The position numbers were made by a program, and so were the translations under genes. From NCBI GenBank assembly GCA_963750965.1, contig CAVVSK010000010.1, positions 124,001 to 188,000 of the forward strand: DNA of 64,000 nucleotides, read 5' to 3'. This document shows, piece after piece, positions 1 through 9,063 of the stretch (position 1 is the first letter of the stretch; every line of letters begins with the position of its first letter). Source of the stretch: CANKHA01 sp963750965. Lineage in GTDB: Bacteria > Pseudomonadota > Alphaproteobacteria > Rhizobiales > Xanthobacteraceae. The notes beneath the pieces are model-generated. The model saw only the letters and a program-made list of their open reading frames with translations, did not search any database and had not been told where the DNA came from.

Positions 1-348
1 ATGCGGCTCAACACCGAGAAGGGCACGGCCGGCAAGGCCGACGTAAAGGGTTATTATGTCGGCGGCAAAACCGGCACTTCGGAGAAGGTGGTCGGCGGCC
101 GCTATTCCAAGAGCAAGTTGCTGAACAGTTTCACCGCGGTGTTGCCCGCCGACAATCCGCGCTACCTGTTGCTGATTATGCTGGACGAGCCGAAGGCGAC
201 GCCGGAAACCCACGGCTATGCCACTTCCGGCTGGAACACCGTTCCGGTGGGCGGGGCAGTAATTTCCCGCATCGCGCCCTTATTGGGAATAGAGCCCCGG
301 TTTGATCTGCCGCCTTCCCAGCAACTGATCCTGGCCAAGGGCCGCTAG
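1..348 (+). CDS. ftsI: Peptidoglycan D,D-transpeptidase FtsI (PBP3), 3' end
   Basis: This is the last 115 residues of the septal transpeptidase that cross-links peptidoglycan at the division site; the 5' part lies outside the window, so the ATG at base 1 is not a real start. The KTGTS box of the penicillin-binding fold is at visible residues 23-27, preceded by GYYVGG. The following stretch (SFTAVLPADNPRYLLLIMLDEP) matches the beta-strand region after the KTG motif in class B PBPs. It sits directly before murE, the usual dcw order. Family identity is secure from motif and context; nothing can be said about its N-terminal membrane anchor. Confidence 0.93.
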   Translation: MRLNTEKGTAGKADVKGYYVGGKTGTSEKVVGGRYSKSKLLNSFTAVLPADNPRYLLLIMLDEPKATPETHGYATSGWNTVPVGGAVISRIAPLLGIEPRFDLPPSQQLILAKGR

Positions 349-415
349 AAGCCACCGATGGGATAAAGCGCGATCCTGCTTGTCTTGCCGGACGGTGCCG
401 GGCATTCAATAGCCC

Positions 416-1865
416 ATGAAGGTTGCGGAATTGCTCAGCGGGGAGGCCGGCGCGGATGCTGGCGCAGCCGCGCTCGACATTACCGGCGTCACGGCGGACA
501 GCCGCGCCGTGAAGCCGGGCAACATGTTCGTTGCCTTGGCCGGCAGCAAGACTGACGGCCTTCGTTTCATCGGCCAGGCCATGACGGCCGGCGCGGTCGC
601 CATCGCGGCAGAGCGGCGGCCGGAATCGCTGCCACCCGGCGTTGTTTTCATCCAGGCCAGCAATGCGCGGCGGTTTCTTGCGCGCAGCGCGGCGAAATTT
701 TTTCCGCGTCAGCCCGCCACGATCGCCGCGGTGACCGGCACCAGCGGCAAGACCTCGGTCGCCGCCTTCACCCGGCAGATTTGGGCCGCGCTCGGCCATC
801 GCGCCGCGAGCATCGGCACCGTCGGGGTGGTGACGCCGGAGAAGGAAATCTACGGCTCCCTCACCACGCCGGATCCGGTCGTGCTGCATCGGCAGCTCGA
901 CGCCATGGCGGGCGAGGGGATCACTCATCTGGCGCTGGAAGCCTCCTCGCACGGTCTCGACCAGCACCGGCTCGACGGCGTGCGCATCGCCGCTGCCGCC
1001 TTCACCAATCTCAGCCGCGATCATCTCGATTATCACCCGACGCTGGAGGCGTATTTCGCCGCTAAGCTGCGGCTGTTCGAGGAACTGATCGAGCCATCCG
1101 GCACGGCGGTCATCAACGTCGATCACGAGCAGGCTGTCGAGGTCATAGCCGCTGCGCGCAAACGCCAGCTGGCGGTGCTGACCATCGGCCGAAAGGCCGA
1201 CGGTATCCGCCTGCTCGAAGCTGGCATCGATGGCTTTGCGCAAAAACTGCGCATCGCGTTCGCGGGACGACAATTCAGTTTGCGGCTGCCGTTGGTCGGC
1301 GCCTTCCAGGTAGAGAATGCGCTTACCGCCGCGGGTCTCGTCATCGCGACCGGCAGCGATGCCGATAAAGTTTTCGCCGCCTTGGAAAAATTGCAAGGTG
1401 CGAAAGGCCGGCTTGAGCTGGCGGGTGAGCACGACGGCGCACCGGTGTTCATCGACTATGCGCACAAGCCGGACGCGCTCGCCAAGGCGCTGGAGGCCTT
1501 GCGGCCTTATGTGACCGGGCGGCTTGTCGTCGTGTTCGGCGCGGGCGGCGACCGCGATGCCGGCAAGCGGCCGATGATGGGCGCCATCGCAGTGGAAAAG
1601 GCCGATCGCGTCATTGTAACCGACGACAATCCGCGCAGCGAAAAACCCGCCGCCATCCGGGCGGAAATTCTGGCTGCGGGCTCGCGGCGCCCACGAGATC
1701 GGCGACCGCGGCGAGGCGATCCGCACGGCCGTGTCCGAACTGAAGCGAGGCGACGTGCTATTGATCGCCGGCAAGGGCCATGAAACCGGGCAGATCATCG
1801 GCGACAAGGTCTTGCCGTTCAGTGATCATGAAGCGGTTGCGACGGCGCTGAAAGGGACGACATGA
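416..1865 (+). CDS. murE: UDP-MurNAc-L-Ala-D-Glu:meso-DAP ligase MurE (apparent +1 frameshift near 1678)
   Basis: Cytoplasmic ATP-dependent ligase that adds meso-diaminopimelate to UDP-MurNAc-dipeptide. The ATP-binding loop GTSGKT is at residues 108-113, and the meso-DAP-selecting DNPR motif is present (VTDDNPRSE). The reading frame breaks near 1675-1682: an extra G turns the expected ALA-ALA-ARG-GLY-ALA-HIS run into a nonsense tail ending at 1783. Reading on in the next frame restores the conserved C-terminus (LLIAGKGHE, then FSDHE) and ends at TGA 1863-1865, giving about 482 residues, normal for MurE. That stop overlaps the murF start as ATGA. An essential enzyme is unlikely to be truly broken, so I infer a sequence error. 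Confidence 0.9.
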
Positions 1866-3310
1866 GCGAGCGGCCATTATGGACCATCGAAGCGATGGCC
1901 TCCGCCATGGGCGCGCGACGCGAGGGCCCGCTGCCGGAGAGCGTGCGCGGCATTTCCATCGACAGCCGCAGCATCGGGCCGGGCGACGCCTTCTTCGCCA
2001 TCAAGGGCGAAAACCGCGACGGGCATGATTTCGTCGACAACGCGCTGCAGGGCGGCGCCGCGCTTGCGGTGGTGGCTGCCGGCAAGCGCGGCCAGTTCTC
2101 CCAAGGACGCGCCGCTCCTGGTGGTTTCCGATGTGCTCGAAGGCCTGCGCGATCTCGCCCGCGCCGCGCGCGCGCGCCTGCAGGCCAAAGTGATCGGTGT
2201 CACCGGATCGGTCGGCAAGACCGGCACCAAGGAAGCGCTGCGGCTCGCGTTGTCGACGCGAAGGTGAAACCCATGCTTCCGTCGCTTCCTACAATAATCA
2301 TTGGGGCGTGCCGCTATCGCTGGCCCGTTGCCCGGAGACTGCCCGTTTTGCGATTTTCGAAATGGGCATGAATCATGCGGGCGAGATCGAGCCGCTCTCG
2401 CGCCTGGTGCGGCCGCATGTGGCGATCATCACCACGATCGAGCCGGTGCATCTGGAATTCTTCCCGTCCATGGAAGCCATTGCCGATGCCAAGGCGGAAA
2501 TCTTCCTCGGGCTGGAGCCGGACGGCGCCGCCGTGATCAATCGCGACAATCCTTATTACGAGCGCTTGCGGCAGAAGGCCGCGGAGGGGCATGTCGGCCG
2601 CATCGTTTCTTTCGGCGAGCAGGCCGGGGCGGACGTGCGGGTGCTGGAATTCTCGCTGCATCCTGATTGCTCGGTCGTGCATGCATCCGTGCTCGGCGTC
2701 GAGGTGACCTACAAAGTCGGTGCCCCCGGACAGCATTTGATTTGGAACTCGCTCGCGGTCTTGGCCGCTGTTTCGCTGAGTCGGTGCCGATCTCGCGCTG
2801 GCTGCGCTTGCGCTCGCCGAATGGAAGCCCGCCACGGGCCGCGGCGCGCGCATCACGCTCGGTCTGCCGGGCGGCACGGCTGAGCTGATCGACGAGAGCT
2901 ATAATGCCAATCCCGCCTCTATGCGCGCAGCGCTGGCGCTGCTTGGCCAGGCGACGCTCGGCCCGCGCGGGCGGCGCATAGCCATCCTTGGCGACATGCT
3001 CGAGCTCGGTGCCGATGGTGAGCGGCTGCACCGCGAAATGGCGGAAACCGTCATCGGCAACAACGTCGACATGGTGTTCTGTTCCGGTCCGCTGATGCGG
3101 CATTTGTGGGAGGCTCTTCCCTCCGAACGCCGGGGCGGCTATGCGGACACATCCTCGGCGCTCGAATCGTCCGTGCTCGCCGTGGTGCAGCCGGGAGACG
3201 CCGTGATGGTGAAGGGCTCGCTCGGCTCCCGCATGGGCCCTCTGGTCAAGGCGCTGGAACGCCGTTACCCCTATCGCGGCGCTGCTCCAAAGGCGTCCGC
3301 TCAAGGCTGA
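1862..3310 (+). CDS. murF: UDP-MurNAc-tripeptide:D-Ala-D-Ala ligase MurF (three apparent +1 frameshifts)
   Basis: Adds D-Ala-D-Ala to the UDP-MurNAc tripeptide, the last cytoplasmic step of the precursor. The protein is spread over all three forward frames: 1862 to ~2097 (N-domain), ~2097 to ~2252 (contains the P-loop GSVGKTGTK), ~2252 to ~2780 (SYNNHWGVPLSLAR, EMGMNHAGEI) and ~2780 to 3310 (ESYNANPASMRAAL, ILGDMLELG). Each junction needs removal of one base. Joined, they give about 481 residues with all MurF motifs in order, the expected length. Start ATG 1862 overlaps the murE stop; mraY follows after 4 bp. Either the sequence has clustered single-base insertions or the gene is dead; the first is far more likely for an essential gene. 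Confidence 0.88.
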
Positions 3311-3314
3311 TCCG

Positions 3315-4400
3315 ATGCTTTATTGGCTAGTCGATCTTTCCGATAAAATCTCCTTCTTCAACGTCTTCCGTTACATCACCTTTCGCACCGGCGGCGCGAC
3401 TGTCACCGCCTTGCTCTTTGTCTTCCTGTTCGGATCCTCGATCATAGACCTGCTGCGGCTGAAGCAGGGCAAGGGCCAGCCGATCCGCGCCGATGGCCCG
3501 CAATCGCATCTCGTCACCAAGAAGGGCACGCCCACCATGGGCGGGCTGATGATCCTGTCTGGCATCGTCGTGTCCACGGTGCTGTGGGCCAATCCGCTCA
3601 ATCCGTATGTCTGGATCGTGCTCGGCGTCACCCTCGGCTTCGGCCTGGTCGGCTTTTACGACGACTATCTGAAGGTGACGCGCCAGAGTCACACCGGATT
3701 TTCCGGGCGCACGCGCATCCTCGCCGAAGCGCTGATCGCCGCCGGTGCCTGCTATGCCTTCTCCCAGCTCGGCAGAGTGCCGTTCGCGACCTCGCTCGCT
3801 TTCCCGGTTTTCAAGGATCTCATCTTCAACCTCGGCCTGTTCTTTATTGTCTTCGGCGCCTTCATCATCGTCGGCGCCGGCAATGCGGTGAACCTCACCG
3901 ATGGGCTGGACGGACTGGCCATCGTGCCGGTGATGATCGCCGCCGGCAGCTTCGGCCTGATCGCCTATCTCGTGGGCAACGCGGTGTTCTCCGACTATCT
4001 GCAGATCCACTACGTGGCGGGCACCGGCGAGCTGGCGGTGTTATGCGGCGCGGTGATCGGCTCGGGCCTCGGTTTCCTCTGGTACAACGCGCCGCCGGCC
4101 TCGGTCTTCATGGGCGATACCGGATCATTGGCCCTGGGCGGAATGATCGGCGCGATCGCGGTGGCGACCAAGCACGAAATCGTGCTCGCCATCATCGGCG
4201 GGCTGTTCGCGCTGGAAGCTGTCTCGGTCATCGTGCAGGTAGCCTCGTTCAAGCTGACCGGCAAGCGCGTGTTCAAGATGGCGCCCATCCATCATCACTT
4301 CGAGCAGCTCGGCTGGACTGAGCCGCAGATCGTGATTCGCTTCTGGATCATCGCGGTGGTGCTGGCGCTCGCCGGCCTCGCGACCCTGAAGCTGCGGTAA
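3315..4400 (+). CDS. mraY: Phospho-MurNAc-pentapeptide transferase MraY
   Basis: Integral membrane enzyme that joins phospho-MurNAc-pentapeptide to undecaprenyl phosphate, making lipid I on the inner face of the cytoplasmic membrane. The 361 residues match the family length. Visible motifs are the cytoplasmic Asp pair in GFYDDYLKV, the NLTDGLDGLA loop, the Asp in FMGDTGSLALGG and the His cluster MAPIHHHFE near the end. About ten hydrophobic segments are present. The start is 4 bp after the murF stop and murD follows after 15 bp, so it is part of the cell-wall operon. No anomaly seen. Confidence 0.97.
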   Translation: MLYWLVDLSDKISFFNVFRYITFRTGGATVTALLFVFLFGSSIIDLLRLKQGKGQPIRADGPQSHLVTKKGTPTMGGLMILSGIVVSTVLWANPLNPYVWIVLGVTLGFGLVGFYDDYLKVTRQSHTGFSGRTRILAEALIAAGACYAFSQLGRVPFATSLAFPVFKDLIFNLGLFFIVFGAFIIVGAGNAVNLTDGLDGLAIVPVMIAAGSFGLIAYLVGNAVFSDYLQIHYVAGTGELAVLCGAVIGSGLGFLWYNAPPASVFMGDTGSLALGGMIGAIAVATKHEIVLAIIGGLFALEAVSVIVQVASFKLTGKRVFKMAPIHHHFEQLGWTEPQIVIRFWIIAVVLALAGLATLKLR

Positions 4401-4415
4401 AACCGGCGCAGCCTC

Positions 4416-5780
4416 GTGACTCCCATCACCACTTTCACCGGCAGGAAGGTCGCGGTCTTTGGCCTCGGCGGTTCCGGTCTCGTCAGTTGCAGCGCGCTGC
4501 TCGCGGGTGGCGCCGATGTCATCGCTTTCGACGATGATGCCGCCAGCGTGGCGAAGGCCAATGCGGCGGGCATTCCCACGGCAGATCTGCGGAGCATCGA
4601 CTGGTCGCGCATCGCCGCCCTGGTGCTGGCGCCGGGGGTGCCGCTGACGCATCAGCAACCGCATTGGGTGGTCGTGCTGGCGAAAGCCGCCGGGGTTGAG
4701 ATCATCGGTGACGTGGAATTATTCGGCCGCGAGCGCGCGGCGCGCGTGCCCGATGCGCCCTTCGTTGCGATCACCGGCACCAACGGCAAATCCACCACCA
4801 CCGCGCTCACCGCGCATATCTTGCGCAGCGCCGGGCGCGACGTGCAGATGGGCGGAAATATTGGCGTGGCGATCCTCTCGCTGCAACCGCCCGCGCGCGA
4901 ACGCGTTCATGTGATCGAGGTGTCGTCCTATCAGATCGATCTCGCGCCAACGCTGAAGCCGACGATCGGCATGCTGCTCAACGTCACCCCCGACCATCTC
5001 GATCGTCACGGCTCGATGCAGAATTACGCCGCCATCAAGGAGCGCGCGGTGGCGGATGCGGATGTGGCGGTGATCGCGGTGGACGATGCCTATACGCGCG
5101 CCGTTGCCGAACGGCGGGAAAAGACCGGGCGCCCGACCAGCCTGGTTTCGGCGGAGACCAGCCTCGATCGCGGCTTCTTCATGGATGGAAGCTGCATCAT
5201 GCGCGGCAGCGAACGCATCGCCGACCTCGCCGGCATCCGGACCTTGCGCGGACGGCACAATGCGCAAAACGCAGCGGCGGCGGTGGCCGCGGCGCTCGCC
5301 CTTGGCGTGCCGGTGGACGCTATTCAGCGTGGGCTGTCGACATTCCCCGGCCTGCCGCACCGGCTGGAGGAGGTGGGACGCAAGGGCAAGGTGCTCTTCG
5401 TCAACGACTCCAAGGCGACCAATGCCGATTCCGCCGACAAGGCGCTGTCCTCTTTCCCCGGCGACATTTTCTGGATTCTCGGCGGCAAGGCCAAAGAGGG
5501 CGGCATCACGTCGCTGACGCGCTTTTTTCCGAAAATCGCCAAGGCCTATCTGATCGGAGAGGCGAGCGATGGCTTCGCCGCCGTGCTGGAAGGGCTGGTG
5601 CCTTACGTCCACTGCGGCACCCTCGATGTCGCCACCGCAACAGCGGCGGTCGACGCCGCGGCTTCTTCGGCGGCGGAGCCGATCGTGCTGCTCTCGCCGG
5701 CCTGCGCCTCCTTCGACCAGTACCGGAATTTCGAGATCCGGGGCGACCACTTCAGGAAACTGGTGCGAGCGCTGGTCTGA
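4416..5780 (+). CDS. murD: UDP-MurNAc-L-alanine:D-glutamate ligase MurD
   Basis: Cytoplasmic Mur ligase adding D-glutamate to UDP-MurNAc-L-Ala. The N-terminal nucleotide-fold motif VFGLGGSG is at residues 14-21, the P-loop GTNGKS at 121-126, followed by EVSSYQID and the conserved NVTPDHLDRHG. The C-terminal domain contains FVNDSKATNADS and LLSPACASFDQY. At 454 residues it has full length. The start is GTG at 4416; no in-frame ATG lies before the first conserved strand. In the usual alphaproteobacterial order ftsW would follow, but here a carbonic anhydrase gene intervenes. Confidence 0.96.
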   Translation: MTPITTFTGRKVAVFGLGGSGLVSCSALLAGGADVIAFDDDAASVAKANAAGIPTADLRSIDWSRIAALVLAPGVPLTHQQPHWVVVLAKAAGVEIIGDVELFGRERAARVPDAPFVAITGTNGKSTTTALTAHILRSAGRDVQMGGNIGVAILSLQPPARERVHVIEVSSYQIDLAPTLKPTIGMLLNVTPDHLDRHGSMQNYAAIKERAVADADVAVIAVDDAYTRAVAERREKTGRPTSLVSAETSLDRGFFMDGSCIMRGSERIADLAGIRTLRGRHNAQNAAAAVAAALALGVPVDAIQRGLSTFPGLPHRLEEVGRKGKVLFVNDSKATNADSADKALSSFPGDIFWILGGKAKEGGITSLTRFFPKIAKAYLIGEASDGFAAVLEGLVPYVHCGTLDVATATAAVDAAASSAAEPIVLLSPACASFDQYRNFEIRGDHFRKLVRALV

Positions 5781-5863
5781 CACCTCTCTCCGGAGAGCAT
5801 GGCGCGGTCTGTTTGACAAGCCTACGAGTGGCGCCATTCCGAATAGAGATGGGGCTCATCGAC

Positions 5864-6587
5864 ATGTGCAACATTTGTGACAGACAGGTTATTGGCCGGC
5901 GGCAGTTCATCACGCTGGCAGGCGCTACGCTGGCGGCGGCGAGTTTCGTTGTTTGCTTGGGACAAGGCCCTTGCCGCAGGCGAGAACACGTCGGTCACCG
6001 CCGATGAGGCGCTCGCGAACCTGAAATCCGGCAACGACAAATACGTGAAGGGGCCGGAAGTCTGCTTGTTCGATCTTGCCGAGAGCCGCGCCAGCGTCGC
6101 CGGCAATCAGATGCCATGGGCAACCATCCTGAGCTGCGCCGACAGCCGCGTGCCGCCCGAGCTGCTGTTCGGAGGTCTGGGGCATGGCGAGCTGTTTGTC
6201 GCGCGCAATGCCGGCAACATGGCCGTCGACGCGGCGACGATGGGGACGATCGAATACGGCGCGGCGGCGCTTGGCGTTCCACTCGTTGTGGTGCTGGGCC
6301 ACGAGAGTTGCGGCGCCGTTGTGGCGGCCTGCGACGTCGTGACCAAGAAGAAAACCTACCCGGGTTCCATCGGGCCGATGGTAACGGCGATCGTTCCGGC
6401 GGCGCAGGCCGTCAAGGGCAAGCCTGGCGATTTCGTCGACAATGCGGTGCGTGAAAGCGCCAGGCGCACGGCGGTGCGGATTGCCACGAAAAGCAAGATC
6501 ATGGCCGATCTGGTCAAGGCCGGGAAAGTGAAGGTCGTCGCGGCGCGTTACGATCTCAAGGAAGGCAAGGTCGAATACCTTTCCTGA
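5864..6587 (+). CDS. Beta-class carbonic anhydrase with Tat-type signal (apparent +1 frameshift near 5955)
   Basis: Zinc enzyme interconverting CO2 and bicarbonate. The catalytic part shows the beta-class motifs CADSRVPPE (Cys and Asp/Arg dyad) and GHESCGAVVAA (His and Cys Zn ligands), plus FVARNAGN. The start at ATG 5864 gives MCNICDRQVIGRRQFITLAG, a twin-Arg signal like that of exported beta-CAs; ATG 5849 in the same frame is an alternative. The frame breaks within the signal near 5955, where one extra base separates it from AWDKALAAGENTSV. This is the fifth +1 event in the first 6 kb, so error is more likely than inactivation. The location between murD and ftsW is unusual; export would place activity in the periplasm. 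Confidence 0.85.
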
Positions 6588-6687
6588 AATATTGATTGGT
6601 GGATGCACCGGCGCGCGGCGGAGCCCATGGCTCTGCCGGGGGACGGCCTCTTTTTCTCTCCCCGGAGAGGGGAAAAGAAGGTGCCGT

Positions 6688-6702
6688 TAATTCCCCCTAA
6701 AC
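6688..6702 (+). promoter_or_regulatory. Possible CtrA-like site upstream of ftsW
   Basis: TTAA, seven bases, then TAAA, one mismatch from the CtrA consensus TTAA-N7-TTAA of alphaproteobacterial cell-cycle genes. It lies 46 bp before the ftsW start in the only sizeable gap of this part of the cluster. One near-match in a short region is weak evidence; treat it as a candidate only. Confidence 0.2.
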
Positions 6703-6748
6703 CATAAGGCGTCAGGACTTAGAGCCGGGAAAACGGGGGTTTACCGGC

Positions 6749-7903
6749 ATGGTCTCGCGCGCGACACGCACGCCTTTCGGCGAGTGGTGGTGGACGGTCG
6801 ACAAGCTGATGCTGGGGGCGCTGGCCACCCTGATGCTGTTCGGGATCGTGCTCTCGCTTGCCGCCAGCCCGCCGGTCGCCGCCCGGCTGCGGCTCGAGCC
6901 GTTTTATTTCGTCAACAGGCATGTGCTTTTTCTGTTGCCGGCCATCGCCGTGCTGGTAGCGACCTCGTTCCTCAATTCGCATCAGATCCGCCGGCTTGCC
7001 CTGCTTATTTTCGCCGTCAGTGTGGTCATGGTGGTTTGCACCATTCTGTTCGGCGTGGAGATTAAGGGCGCCCGGCGCTGGCTCACCTTCCTCGGCATGA
7101 CGATTCAGCCGTCGGAATTTCTTAAGCCGGCTTTTGTCATCCTGATCTCCTGGCTGTTTGCGGAATCCGCGCGACGGCCAGAGATGCCGGCCAACACCTT
7201 TGCGCTTGGCCTTCTGCTATTCGTCGTGGTGCTGCTTGTGCTGCAGCCGGACTTCGGCCAAACCATGCTGATCCTGCTGGTTTGGGGGGCGCTGTTTTTC
7301 ATGGCGGGGATGCGCCTGATCTGGATGATTGGCCTTGGCGGCGTTTCGCTCGTGGGCCTGCTCGGTGCCTATTACACCGTACCGCATGTGGCGCTGCGCA
7401 TCCGGCGCTTCCTCGATCCTGGCAGCGGCGACAGTTTTCAGATCACCACCTCGGTCGGCTCCTTCCTGCGCGGCGGCTGGTTCGGCCTTGGGCCAGGCGA
7501 GGGCACCGCCAAGCGAATCCTGCCCGACAGCCACACAGACTTTGTCTTCGCGGTGGCGGGGGAGGAATTCGGTATCGTGCTCTGCCTGATGCTGCTTTTC
7601 CTCTTTGCTTTCGTGGTGATCCGCGCGCTGCTCCATGCGATGCGGAACGAGGATCCCTTCGCCCGCTTCGCCGCCGCCGGCCTCGCCATCTTGTTCGGCC
7701 TCCAATCGGCCATCAACATGTCGGTCAATCTGCATCTGATGCCCGCCAAGGGCATGACGCTGCCCTTTATCTCCTACGGCGGCTCTTCGATGCTCTCGCT
7801 CGCCTATGCCATGGGAATGCTGCTGGCGCTGACGCGCGAGCGCCCGCGCGCAGAAATGCTGGCCAGCCACCTGCATTATGCGCCGGCCGGGAACCGCGCC
7901 TGA
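6749..7903 (+). CDS. ftsW: Septal peptidoglycan glycosyltransferase FtsW (SEDS family)
   Basis: SEDS-family membrane protein that polymerises lipid II at the septum together with FtsI. The 384 residues have about ten hydrophobic segments, the first at ~27-47. Family motifs are PSEFLKPAFV, the extracytoplasmic loop LGPGEGTAKRILPDSHTDFV and the C-terminal FISYGGSSMLSLAYAMG. The start at ATG 6749 is preceded by an ~160-bp gap after the carbonic anhydrase, so it may have its own promoter. Its stop TGA overlaps the murG ATG (TGATG), indicating translational coupling. Confidence 0.96.
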   Translation: MVSRATRTPFGEWWWTVDKLMLGALATLMLFGIVLSLAASPPVAARLRLEPFYFVNRHVLFLLPAIAVLVATSFLNSHQIRRLALLIFAVSVVMVVCTILFGVEIKGARRWLTFLGMTIQPSEFLKPAFVILISWLFAESARRPEMPANTFALGLLLFVVVLLVLQPDFGQTMLILLVWGALFFMAGMRLIWMIGLGGVSLVGLLGAYYTVPHVALRIRRFLDPGSGDSFQITTSVGSFLRGGWFGLGPGEGTAKRILPDSHTDFVFAVAGEEFGIVLCLMLLFLFAFVVIRALLHAMRNEDPFARFAAAGLAILFGLQSAINMSVNLHLMPAKGMTLPFISYGGSSMLSLAYAMGMLLALTRERPRAEMLASHLHYAPAGNRA

Positions 7904-9009
7904 TGGACACTGGCCGTCCGCGGCATGTGCTGGTGGCGGCGGGCGGCACCGGCGGGCATCTGTTTCCCGCCGAAGCCTTGGGCGCGGCCCTGGCCCGGCG
8001 CGACGTCGGCCTTGATCTCGCCACCGATTCCCGCGCCGCGCATTACGGCAGCAATTTTCCCGCCCGCGCTACGCATATCATTCCGAGTTCGGCGCTGCGC
8101 GGGCGCGATCCATTTTCGCTCGCGGCCACGGCGGCCATCGTCGGAGGCGGCGTCGGCAAGGCCTGGTTGTTGCTCGGACGCCTGAAACCCACCGCGGTGA
8201 TCGGCTTCGGCGGCTATCCGACCGTTCCACCGCTCCTGGCGGCCTCTCTGCGCGGCATCCCTACCATCATCCACGAGCAGAATGCGGTGATGGGCCGCGC
8301 CAACCGCTTCCTTGCGGGGCGCGTGACCGCCATCGCCACCGGGTTCCGCAACTTGTCGCTGCCCGACGCGAAACTCACCGCCAAAACCACCTGGGTCGGC
8401 AATCCTGTCCGTCCGGGGGTGATCCTGGCGTCGTCGACGCCCTATGCGCCGCCCGAGCCGGGCGGACAGCTGCGCCTGCTGGTCTTCGGCGGCAGCCAGG
8501 GCGCGCGGGTGATGGCCGACATCGTACCGTCCGCGATTCAGCAACTCGAGCCGGCGTTATGGTCGCGCCTGCATATCGTGCAGCAGGCGCGCGAAGAAGA
8601 TTTGGCCCAGGTGAAAACGGCCTATGCCGATCTGAAGGTCTCCGCCGAGGTGGCGCCGTTCTTCGCTGATCTGCCGGCGCGCATGGCGGCGTCCCATCTC
8701 GTGATCTCCCGCTCCGGCGCCTCCACGGTCGCCGAGCTTTCCGCGATCGGGAGGCCTGCGATCCTGGTGCCACTGCCGAATGCGCTCGATCAGGATCAGA
8801 TGGCCAACGCGGGGATGCTGCAGGCTGCCGGCGGCGCGCTCCTCCTGGCGCAGGCGGAATTCACCCCCAGCCGGTTGGCTTCGGAGATATCGGCCTTCGC
8901 CGCCGAGCCGTCGCGCCTGGCAGCCATGGCCGCCGCCGCGAAGAAAGCCGGAACATTGGACGCGGCGGACCGTTTGGCTGATCTGGTGCTGCGGGTCGCG
9001 AAAGGCTAA
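7903..9009 (+). CDS. murG: Lipid I N-acetylglucosaminyltransferase MurG
   Basis: Peripheral membrane GT28 enzyme adding GlcNAc to lipid I to form lipid II. The frame stays open far upstream, but the real start is ATG 7903, overlapping the ftsW stop, because the first conserved loop GGTGGHLFPAEALG begins near residue 13. The second G-loop is FGGSQGARVM and the UDP-GlcNAc site is SRSGASTVAEL, followed by PLPNALDQDQMANA. The 368 residues match the family. murC follows after a 54-bp gap. Confidence 0.96.
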   Translation: MDTGRPRHVLVAAGGTGGHLFPAEALGAALARRDVGLDLATDSRAAHYGSNFPARATHIIPSSALRGRDPFSLAATAAIVGGGVGKAWLLLGRLKPTAVIGFGGYPTVPPLLAASLRGIPTIIHEQNAVMGRANRFLAGRVTAIATGFRNLSLPDAKLTAKTTWVGNPVRPGVILASSTPYAPPEPGGQLRLLVFGGSQGARVMADIVPSAIQQLEPALWSRLHIVQQAREEDLAQVKTAYADLKVSAEVAPFFADLPARMAASHLVISRSGASTVAELSAIGRPAILVPLPNALDQDQMANAGMLQAAGGALLLAQAEFTPSRLASEISAFAAEPSRLAAMAAAAKKAGTLDAADRLADLVLRVAKG

Positions 9010-9063
9010 ACGGTGTCGCCGCCCGCTCGGGCGGACCAACGTGGCTGAGGGATAATATCTTCA

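Noticed and set aside
176..1807. A 543-codon minus-strand open frame opposite murE
   Set aside because: It lies fully antisense to murE, has no domain, ribosome site or plausible composition, and is the kind of shadow frame expected at high G+C.
1862..3310. Several short overlapping genes in the murF region
   Set aside because: The pieces join in order into one MurF with single-base corrections; they are fragments of one gene, not an operon of small genes.
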